Shown in pieces: positions 58,284 to 64,000 of a stretch of 64,000 bases of DNA. The translations under genes were made by a program, and so were the position numbers. The stretch spans positions 62,001 through 126,000 of the forward strand of contig JACPFT010000019.1 of assembly GCA_016182845.1 (NCBI GenBank). The letters are read 5' to 3'. Numbering within the stretch: position 1 is the first letter of the stretch; each line of letters starts with the position of its first letter. The notes under the pieces were generated by a model that worked only from the letters and a program-made list of their open reading frames with translations, did not search any database and was not told the origin of the DNA. Source of the stretch: Gammaproteobacteria bacterium (GTDB taxonomy: Bacteria > Pseudomonadota > Gammaproteobacteria > Enterobacterales > Permianibacteraceae).

Positions 58284-58405
58284 GTGCCGCCGGCTCTCCT
58301 AGACTGGATTCATGGACCGCATAAAAATCCGAGTGGATCGGCTAGACTAGCCCGGCAGAGGCGAATACCCACGGCCTCCCACGTATAACAAGGATTAGCA
58401 GCATC

Positions 58406-58753
58406 ATGAGCGAACACCCCAGTTCCAGCAGCAAGCATTCGCTGAAGGCGCGGATGAATGAATTCCAGATCCCCCCCATCCGCGACGGTCTCGTGCTGGG
58501 CAAGGACTCCGCCATCGGCAGCGTGGCCATGCGCCGCGCTCTGGATCTCCTGATCTCCGCCCCCTTCGAGCACATCGAACTGGAGGACGAGGTGATCAGC
58601 GACATCCTGATCCGCCAGGGCATCCTGCGCCGCGTGCCGCAGCACAAGCTGATCGATTTCGTCATGCGCCGTATCAAGCCGCTCATGGGTCCCGAGGAAA
58701 TCATCCACCTCGAACTCAACGCCGAGGTCTTGATCGAGGAAGTCGGCCTCTGA
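58406..58753 (+). CDS. Uncharacterised 115-residue protein
   Basis: A 115-aa soluble protein I do not recognise. It starts with a Ser-rich segment (EHPSSSSKHS), then QIPPIRDGLVLGKDSA and a helical second half rich in Ile/Glu/Arg (RRALDLLISAPFEHIELEDE; VISDILIRQGILRRVPQHK; GPEEIIHLELNAEVLIEE). AGGA precedes the ATG at a longish spacing. A perfect 9-bp stem follows its stop codon. Coding potential is supported by codon bias and by the ribosome site. Confidence 0.7.
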   Translation: MSEHPSSSSKHSLKARMNEFQIPPIRDGLVLGKDSAIGSVAMRRALDLLISAPFEHIELEDEVISDILIRQGILRRVPQHKLIDFVMRRIKPLMGPEEIIHLELNAEVLIEEVGL

Positions 58754-58765
58754 GCCGAGAGTTTT

Positions 58766-58787
58766 TCGGGAGCCATAGGGCTCCCGA
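58766..58787 (+). terminator. Hairpin after the 115-residue gene
   Basis: TCGGGAGCC, loop ATAG, GGCTCCCGA: a perfect 9-bp stem followed by a T-poor segment (TTGATTT). Likely a weak terminator. Confidence 0.55.
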
Positions 58788-58921
58788 TTGATTTGGGCCA
58801 TACGCGGTCTAATGACCGAAGCTAGAGACAATTCACCCTTCGGTCCTGCCGGAGGGCCTTGGGCCGGGAGGATGCATTCACCGGCCGGGAGATCGAGCGG
58901 CGGTTCCACGAGGGCTAGGCA

Positions 58922-61198
58922 GTGACTCCATTGACGGCATCCGACATCCTCCGTTGCGACGTGGTCTGCGTCGCCGCGGACCAGCATCCCCAGCGCGTGG
59001 CGGCCGACGTGGCCTATTACGCGGTGTTTTCCGTGCCCGCCGATACCGGCGAAGCCCCCCGTTTCCTGGGCCTGGTGGGCAAGGCCCTCGCGGCCCGCTT
59101 CTCCTCGCGCATCTTCGCCGACCTGCTCCCCAGCGAGCCGCAGGCCTCGGTGGACGCCGGCGCGTCCCTGGAGTCGGTGCGCGCGCACTTGGACCGGAGT
59201 CATGGCGATGCCCTGGTCGTTTACGATGCCGAGGGCGGCTTTCTCGGCGTCGTCTGTCGGCGCAGTCTGTTCGAGGGGCTGCTCGACGAGGAAGAAAGCC
59301 TGCTGGAGCATGTGCAGCGCCAGCGTCTTCTGGCCGAGGAAGAGCGCGACCGCCTGGAGCAATGGTCGGTCAAGCTGCAGCATCTGCACGAAGCCTCCAA
59401 GACCCTGCTCAACATCACCTCCCACACCAGCCTGGACAGCGACATCCTGCAAGGCGCCATCGAGACCCTGTGCGAGCTGCTGGGAGCCCGTTACGGCGCC
59501 GTCGGCCTGCTGGGTCCGGACGGTAAGCTGCAGCGTTTCATCCCCTACGGCATGAGCGAGGACGAGATCGCCCGCATCGATCACTGGCCGCAGGGCAAGG
59601 GCTTGTTGGGGGTGACCCTGGGCGAAGACCAGAGCCTGTGCCTGGAGGACTTGGCCACCGACCCGCGCCGCAGCGGTTTCCCTCCGGGCCATCTGCCCAT
59701 GAAATCCCTGTTGGCCGTGCCCCTGGGGCCGGTCGAGCGGATCCTCGGGCATATCTATCTCAGCGAGAAGGAAGACGGCGGCGCCTTCACCGCCGAGGAC
59801 GAATTCCTCGCCACCAGCTTCGCCCAGGCCCTGTCCCTGGTACTGATCAACGCCCGGGAAATGGAGGAGATCAAGGCGGTTCAGGACCGGGTGGCCTATC
59901 TGTGCAGCTACGACCCCTTGACCGGCCTGGCCAATCGCATGCTGTTCAACGATCGGGCCCACCAGGCCCTCATCGCCGCCCACCGCAACCAGGGCCAGGC
60001 GGCCGTGATCGTCCTGGATATCGACAACTTCAAGCTGATCAACGAATCCCTGGGTCATGCCCATGGCGATCGCCTGCTCAAGCAGGTCGCGGCCCGCCTC
60101 CTGGGGGTCTTGCGCGAGGAAGACACGGTCGCCCATCTGAGCGGCGACGAATTCCTGATCCTCTTGCCCGAGTTCGTCATCGACGGGGGCATCCACTACG
60201 TGATGCAGAAGGTCATGTCGGCCTTCGCCGCCCCCTTCGCCTTGCCCGATCGGGAATGCTTCCTGAGCGCGAGCATGGGCGTCGCCCTCTATCCCACCGA
60301 CGGCAAGGCCGTGGAGACCCTGCTGCGCAATGCCGATGCGGCCCTGTTCAGCGCCAAGCGGCGCGGGCGCAACCAGTTCCAGCTCTACAAGACCGAGATG
60401 AACGAACAGTTGATAGAGCGCATGAGCCTGGAGTCGCGCCTGCGCGATGCCCTGGCCAGGAACGAGCTATCGCTGCACTACCAGCCCGTCTACAGTCTCA
60501 AGACCCGGCAGGTCGTCGGCCTGGAGGCCTTATTGCGCTGGAACAGCGCCGAACTGGGTCCGATCCCGCCGAACCGCTTCATCCCGGTGGCCGAGGACTC
60601 GGGGCAGATCATCGCCCTGGGCGAATGGGTCCTGGCGGAAGCGGCTCGCCAGGCCAGGGCCTGGCAGGTTCGGGGGCTGCCGGCGCTGCCGGTGGCGGTC
60701 AATCTCTCCGCCAAGCAGTTCAACCAGGAAAGCCTGACCGCCAGCATCGCCCGCGCGCTGGAAGGCAGCGGGCTCGGCGCCCATTACCTGGAATTGGAGC
60801 TGACCGAGAGCCTCACCATGGAAAACCCGGCGCGCACCGTCACCCTCCTGGGCGAGATCCGCGACATGGGCGTGCGCCTGCTCATCGACGATTTCGGCAC
60901 GGGCTATTCCAATCTGTCCTATCTGAAGCGCTTCCCGGTGGACAAGCTCAAGCTGGACAAGTCCTTCGTGCACGATCTCGGCCGCTCCGACAACGATCTG
61001 GCCATCGCCCGGGCCGTGATCAGCCTGGGCCACAGCCTCGGCCTGGCCGTTCTGGCCGAAGGGGTGGAGACCCGCGAGCAGCTGGGGCAGCTCCTGGAGC
61101 TGGGCTGCGACGAGATCCAGGGCTATTACTATTGCCGGCCCATGGATGCGGCCCAGGCCACGCGCTGGCTGGCGGAGCCGCCGCCGCTCGTGCTCTGA
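58922..61198 (+). CDS. CBS-GAF-GGDEF-EAL cyclic di-GMP protein
   Basis: A 758-aa cytoplasmic protein. An N-terminal segment with one CBS-like unit (GDALVVYDAEGGFLGVVCRR) covers about residues 1-125. A GAF domain occupies about 155-310. A GGDEF-like domain occupies 320-490, with DIDNFKLINESLGHAHGD and the site HLSGDEFLILLPEF near residue 406. An EAL domain occupies 500-755, with GLEALLRWNSAELGPIPPN near residue 534 and NLSAKQF, ELTESLTME and DDFGTGYSNLSYLKRFP following. The first glycine of GGDEF is serine, so cyclase activity is uncertain (some SGDEF proteins are active), while the EAL residues look complete. It starts at GTG 58922. Confidence 0.93.
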   Translation: MTPLTASDILRCDVVCVAADQHPQRVAADVAYYAVFSVPADTGEAPRFLGLVGKALAARFSSRIFADLLPSEPQASVDAGASLESVRAHLDRSHGDALVVYDAEGGFLGVVCRRSLFEGLLDEEESLLEHVQRQRLLAEEERDRLEQWSVKLQHLHEASKTLLNITSHTSLDSDILQGAIETLCELLGARYGAVGLLGPDGKLQRFIPYGMSEDEIARIDHWPQGKGLLGVTLGEDQSLCLEDLATDPRRSGFPPGHLPMKSLLAVPLGPVERILGHIYLSEKEDGGAFTAEDEFLATSFAQALSLVLINAREMEEIKAVQDRVAYLCSYDPLTGLANRMLFNDRAHQALIAAHRNQGQAAVIVLDIDNFKLINESLGHAHGDRLLKQVAARLLGVLREEDTVAHLSGDEFLILLPEFVIDGGIHYVMQKVMSAFAAPFALPDRECFLSASMGVALYPTDGKAVETLLRNADAALFSAKRRGRNQFQLYKTEMNEQLIERMSLESRLRDALARNELSLHYQPVYSLKTRQVVGLEALLRWNSAELGPIPPNRFIPVAEDSGQIIALGEWVLAEAARQARAWQVRGLPALPVAVNLSAKQFNQESLTASIARALEGSGLGAHYLELELTESLTMENPARTVTLLGEIRDMGVRLLIDDFGTGYSNLSYLKRFPVDKLKLDKSFVHDLGRSDNDLAIARAVISLGHSLGLAVLAEGVETREQLGQLLELGCDEIQGYYYCRPMDAAQATRWLAEPPPLVL

Positions 61199-61252
61199 AC
61201 AGGGCCTCGCGTTTCCCGGGATCGCAAGCTGGCCTATACTTGGGCGGTCTTT

Positions 61253-61299
61253 TGCGCCGGCGCGGTGCATGCACCGAGTTGGTGCACTATCGTGGTGCA
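61253..61299 (+). promoter_or_regulatory. Three tandem NtrC-type binding sites upstream of glnA
   Basis: Site 1 (61253-61269) TGCGCC-GGCGC-GGTGCA has one mismatch to TGCACC-N5-GGTGCA. Site 2 (61270-61286) TGCACC-GAGTT-GGTGCA is perfect and abuts site 1. Site 3 (61283-61299) TGCACT-ATCGT-GGTGCA fits TGCAC-N7-GTGCA and overlaps site 2. They lie about 80-125 bp before the expected glnA transcription start. Confidence 0.88.
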
Positions 61300-61349
61300 A
61301 GCTCGTGACCTCAAGCAGGCCCCAGGCCGCGCCATGGCGCGATTCTTTC

Positions 61350-61367
61350 TTGGCACGTAATGTGCTT
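61350..61367 (+). promoter_or_regulatory. Sigma-54 promoter of glnA
   Basis: TTGGCACG-TAAT-GTGCTT fits the -24 (GG) and -12 (GC) elements with the required spacing. Start of transcription expected at about 61377, 35 bp before the ATG. Confidence 0.88.
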
Positions 61368-61411
61368 AGATGGCGCAGTCCTCTCATAACGTTCCGTATC
61401 AGGAGTTCTTC

Positions 61412-62821
61412 ATGTCCGTCGAAAACGTGCTCAAGATGATCAAGGACAACGAAGTCAAGTTCGTTGACCTGCGCTTCACCGATACCAAGGGTAAGGAGCA
61501 GCACGTGTCCGTGCCGGCCCGTACCGTCGACCAGGATTTCATGACCGACGGCAAGATGTTCGACGGCTCCTCCATCGGCGGCTGGAAGCACATCAACGAG
61601 TCCGACATGGTGTTGATGCCGGATCCGACGACCGCCCTCATGGACCCGTTCATGGACGAGGCCACCATGATCCTGCGCTGCGACGTGCTGGAACCCAACA
61701 CCATGACCGGCTACGACCGGGATCCGCGCTCCATCGCCCGCCGCGCCGAGGAATACCTGAAGTCCACCGGCATCGCCGACACCGCCTATTTCGGCCCGGA
61801 ACCGGAGTTCTTCCTGTTCGACGACATCCGCTTCAAGTCCGAGATGAAGGGCTGCATGGTCGAGATCGACGACATCGAAGCGGCCTGGAATTCCGGTAAG
61901 AACCTGGACGGCGGCAACAAGGGCCACCGTCCCTTCGTCAAGGGCGGCTATTTCCCGGTCCCGCCGGTCGATTCCAGCCAGGACATCCGCTCCGCCATGT
62001 GCTTGATGCTGGAAGAGATGGGCTTGGTCGTGGAAGCCCACCACCACGAAGTCGCCACCGCCGGCCAGAACGAGATCGCGACCCAGTACAACACCCTGGT
62101 GAAGAAGGCCGACGAGCTGCAGGTCCAGAAGTACGTGATCCACAACGTCGCCCATGCCTACGGCAAGACCGCGACCTTCATGCCCAAGCCCATGGCCGGC
62201 GACAACGGCAGCGGCATGCACGTGCACCAGTCCCTGGCCAAGAACGGCCAGAACATCTTCGCCGGCAACAAGTACGCCGGCCTGTCCGAGGAAGCCCTGT
62301 TCTACATCGGCGGCATCATCAAGCACGCCCGTGCCCTGAACGCCATCACCAACCCGGGCACCAACTCCTACAAGCGCCTGGTGCCGGGCTTCGAAGCCCC
62401 GGTGATGCTGGCCTACTCGGCCAAGAACCGCTCCGCCTCCATCCGCATCCCGCACGTGCCGAACCCCAAGGGCCGCCGTATCGAAGTCCGCTTCCCGGAC
62501 CCGAGCGCCAACCCCTACCTGGCCTTCGCGGCGATGATGATGGCCGGTCTCGACGGCATCAAGAACAAGATCCACCCGGGCGATGCCATGGACAAGGATC
62601 TGTACGACTTGCCGGCCGAAGAAGCCAAGGCCATCCCGACCGTGTGTCACAGCCTGGATATGGCCCTGGACTACCTGGACAAGGACCGCGCCTTCCTGAC
62701 CGCTGGCGGCGTGTTCAGCGATGACTTCATCGACAGCTACATCGCCATGAAGATGCAGGACGTGACCCGTCTGCGCATGACCCCGCACCCGGTCGAGTTC
62801 GAGATGTATTACTCCCTGTGA
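61412..62821 (+). CDS. glnA: Glutamine synthetase type I
   Basis: A 469-aa enzyme that makes glutamine from glutamate, ammonia and ATP. It is the canonical GS-I beta form: opening [39 protein letters not shown] near residue 48, metal-binding [13 protein letters not shown] near residue 128, the ATP-site [11 protein letters not shown] near residue 265, and the adenylylation tyrosine in [10 protein letters not shown] near residue 398. GGAG precedes the ATG by about 8 nt. Control by NtrC/sigma-54 is read directly from the upstream sites. It is followed by tandem hairpins and a terminator, so it is probably monocistronic; ntrBC are not in the window. Confidence 0.98.
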   Translation: MSVENVLKMIKDNEVKFVDLRFTDTKGKEQHVSVPARTVDQDFMTDGKMFDGSSIGGWKHINESDMVLMPDPTTALMDPFMDEATMILRCDVLEPNTMTGYDRDPRSIARRAEEYLKSTGIADTAYFGPEPEFFLFDDIRFKSEMKGCMVEIDDIEAAWNSGKNLDGGNKGHRPFVKGGYFPVPPVDSSQDIRSAMCLMLEEMGLVVEAHHHEVATAGQNEIATQYNTLVKKADELQVQKYVIHNVAHAYGKTATFMPKPMAGDNGSGMHVHQSLAKNGQNIFAGNKYAGLSEEALFYIGGIIKHARALNAITNPGTNSYKRLVPGFEAPVMLAYSAKNRSASIRIPHVPNPKGRRIEVRFPDPSANPYLAFAAMMMAGLDGIKNKIHPGDAMDKDLYDLPAEEAKAIPTVCHSLDMALDYLDKDRAFLTAGGVFSDDFIDSYIAMKMQDVTRLRMTPHPVEFEMYYSL

Positions 62822-62859
62822 TCTGAAAGCCTGTTCCAAGCAGGCTCAGGACGTCTCGC

Positions 62860-62896
62860 AAACCCGCATCAGCACTCGCTTTTGCGGGTTTTTCTT
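62860..62896 (+). terminator. Terminator of glnA
   Basis: AAACCCGC and GCGGGTTT flank a 16-nt loop, followed by TTCTTT. A second short hairpin lies just upstream. Confidence 0.85.
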
Positions 62897-63024
62897 TGCC
62901 CGTCCGTTCCCATCGAGCCCTATCAAAGCGCGGGTTTTGATCCCCCTAGGTCGCCCCTTGCCTGGGGAACCGGTTCGATGACATGGATGCTCGACGCGTG
63001 TTGCGTGACGCCTAAAATCTCTTC

Positions 63025-63056
63025 TTGACTCTTGAGTTAGGTCCAAGGTTTATCCT
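63025..63056 (+). promoter_or_regulatory. MerR-type promoter/operator
   Basis: TTGACT (63025-63030) is separated by 19-20 bp from TTATCC/TATCCT, the over-long spacer characteristic of MerR-activated promoters. The spacer carries the dyad CTTG-N9-CAAG. It precedes a small Trx-like gene and its MerR regulator. Confidence 0.82.
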
Positions 63057-63124
63057 GACATCGTGATGGAGCGGCGCGCATCCGCGTTGCCGCGGTCCGT
63101 TACGAGTTCTGAAGGAGCTTGGAC

Positions 63125-63388
63125 ATGACGGTCAAACGCAAAATCGAAGTGTTCAGCGCCGGCTGCCCGGCCTGCGCCGATGTCGAATTCCTCGTAAACA
63201 GCCTGGCCTGCCCGTCCTGCGAGGTCGATATATTGGACATGCGCGACATCGCCGTGGCACAGCGCGCGAAGGCGCTCGGCGTGCGCTCGGTGCCGGCGGT
63301 GGCGATCGACGGGCGGCTCGCCGGCTGCTGCGCCGGCCGCGGCGTCGATGAGGTGAGCCTGCGCGCGGCCGGCCTCGGTCAGCCTTGA
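63125..63388 (+). CDS. Small thioredoxin/glutaredoxin-like protein
   Basis: An 87-aa thiol-disulfide protein. The CxxC active site is in VFSAGCPACADVEF near residue 15, followed by an unusual second pair (LACPSCEVDI) and VRSVPAVAIDGRLAGCC with a cis-proline and CC near the end. AAGGAG lies 8 nt before the ATG. It is the first gene of the MerR-controlled operon and overlaps the regulator start (TGATG). The many cysteines suit metal-thiol chemistry. Confidence 0.85.
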   Translation: MTVKRKIEVFSAGCPACADVEFLVNSLACPSCEVDILDMRDIAVAQRAKALGVRSVPAVAIDGRLAGCCAGRGVDEVSLRAAGLGQP

Positions 63389-63810
63389 TGCTGACCATCG
63401 GCAAGCTGGCCAAGGCCGGCGACATCAGCGCCGACGCGCTGCGCTACTACGAGCGCGAGGGGCTGCTCGCCCCGGCGAGCAAAACCGACAGCGGTTATCG
63501 CCTCTACGGCGAGGACGCCGTGCGCCGTGTGCGCTTCATCCAGCACGCCCAGGCGTGCGGCTTCACGCTCGCCGAGATTCGCGAACTCTTGCATCTGCGC
63601 CAGGCCGAGAGTGCCTGCTGCGACGATGTGAGGAGCCGCGCCATCGAGAAAAAACTCCAGCTCGCCGCCAAGATTCGCGCCATCCAGGTCATGTCGGCCG
63701 CGCTCGACATGCTGATTGCCGAGTGTTCGGGTGGAGCGCTGCCGGTCGATGACTGCCCGATCCTGGCGGCACTGGAAGCGGTCAGCGGCGAAACGGGGCG
63801 CAGGTCATGA
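63388..63810 (+). CDS. MerR-family heavy-metal-responsive regulator
   Basis: A 140-aa MerR-type activator. The winged helix-turn-helix is LTIGKLAKAGDISADALRYY then EREGLLAPASKTDSGYRLYG. The dimerisation helix follows. The metal site cysteines are all present: the C near residue 79 (SACCDDV) and the C-terminal pair in IAECSGGALPVDDCPILAAL (near residues 114 and 124), in the pattern of MerR, ZntR and CadR. It overlaps both neighbours (TGATG and ATGA), so the three genes are coupled. Metal identity is not fixed by the sequence. Confidence 0.92.
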   Translation: MLTIGKLAKAGDISADALRYYEREGLLAPASKTDSGYRLYGEDAVRRVRFIQHAQACGFTLAEIRELLHLRQAESACCDDVRSRAIEKKLQLAAKIRAIQVMSAALDMLIAECSGGALPVDDCPILAALEAVSGETGRRS

Positions 63811-64000
63811 GGGTCGAGCTGTTCTACGCCCCTGGCTGCGGCAAGTGTGCCGGGGCGACGACGGCGCTCAAGGCGGCGGCGGAAGCCCTGTCCGGTGTCG
63901 AGTGGTGTGAGGTCAACGTGCTCGATGATCTCGACCGCGCGGTCGATCGGGGCGTGCTGACCTTGCCGGCGCTCGCCATCGATGGCTATTTGGTGTTCAC
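63807..64000 (+). CDS. Thioredoxin-like protein, truncated by the window end
   Basis: At least 64 residues. The CxxC site is VELFYAPGCGKCAGATTAL near residue 11, followed by DRAVDRGVLTLPALAIDGYL with the cis-proline of the thioredoxin fold. The ATG overlaps the MerR stop (ATGA). The gene runs off the right end of the window. Together with the first gene it puts two thiol-redox proteins around one metal regulator. Confidence 0.85.
   Translation, partial: MRVELFYAPGCGKCAGATTALKAAAEALSGVEWCEVNVLDDLDRAVDRGVLTLPALAIDGYLVF

Larger units (their letters stand above)
62822..63124. other. glnA downstream region and MerR operon promoter region
   Basis: A 303-bp gap. It contains the hairpin AGCCTG-TTCCAAG-CAGGCT (62828-62846), the glnA terminator and the MerR-type promoter at 63025-63056. 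No gene is supported; a short minus-strand frame here (about 62846-63046) has no ribosome site. Confidence 0.6.

Noticed and set aside
58790-58921. Riboswitch-like structure upstream of the GGDEF-EAL gene
   Set aside because: Short hairpins such as CGGTC-TAAT-GACCG are present, but I could not match the conserved nucleotides of cyclic di-GMP or other known riboswitches.

Overview
This is a GC-rich (roughly two-thirds G+C by eye) chromosomal stretch of a Gram-negative bacterium, most likely a gammaproteobacterium. The evidence is the divergent ygiM/ygiF pair, E. coli-type PssA, PutA, BipA/TypA, Dtd, RmuC, and a glnA promoter with sigma-54 and NtrC sites. I cannot name the genus. I see no tRNA or rRNA gene, no CRISPR array, no complete insertion sequence and no intact prophage.

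Layout. 1-15 kb is mostly housekeeping and metabolism: a polyamine-type binding protein, MgtE, a GH19 lysozyme-like enzyme, a SpoU/TrmH methyltransferase, a TPR histidine kinase, PssA, a two-domain PutA with a divergent PAS-AraC regulator, YgiM and the CYTH-CHAD protein YgiF. 15-27 kb carries secreted or envelope functions: a metzincin protease with a P-domain, an RHS relic, an HDAC-family deacetylase, RmuC, a solute-binding-like protein, a MASE1-PAS-GGDEF cyclase, a secreted lipase with a DUF4785 partner, and a class 3 lipase with a small envelope protein. 27-41 kb holds two two-component systems (NarL/DesK type and LytTR/LytS type, the latter divergent from an ABC-2 exporter), Dtd, prolyl aminopeptidase, a beta-lactamase-like hydrolase, a SixA-CHAD fusion and a decayed DUF3616 gene.

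41-46.3 kb is accessory. A run of small membrane proteins becomes progressively AT-richer. Then come two inverted copies of a ~260-bp intergenic repeat, and then an AT-rich island with three small uncharacterised genes (73, 88 and 34 codons) divergent from a 262-aa XRE-type regulator. The island ends at a perfect 15-bp-stem bidirectional terminator before typA.

48.2-56.7 kb is the most coherent pathway in the window: an ethanolamine-type permease, a glutamine-synthetase-like ligase, an aldehyde dehydrogenase, an iron alcohol dehydrogenase and an M81 (MlrC-like) metallohydrolase, all on the minus strand. A LysR gene and a T-N11-A dyad lie just upstream. Together they fit a gamma-glutamylated route for ethanolamine (or a related amino alcohol): ligate to glutamate, oxidise alcohol to aldehyde to acid, then hydrolyse. 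The M81 enzyme would take the hydrolase role.

56.8-64 kb holds a PP-loop sulfur-transfer enzyme with TusA, a CBS-GAF-GGDEF-EAL protein, glnA with tandem NtrC sites and a sigma-54 promoter, and the start of a Trx-like/MerR/Trx-like operon that probably responds to heavy metal and runs off the window. Dispersed palindromic repeats (REP/MITE-like) sit in many of the gaps; several families occur twice.
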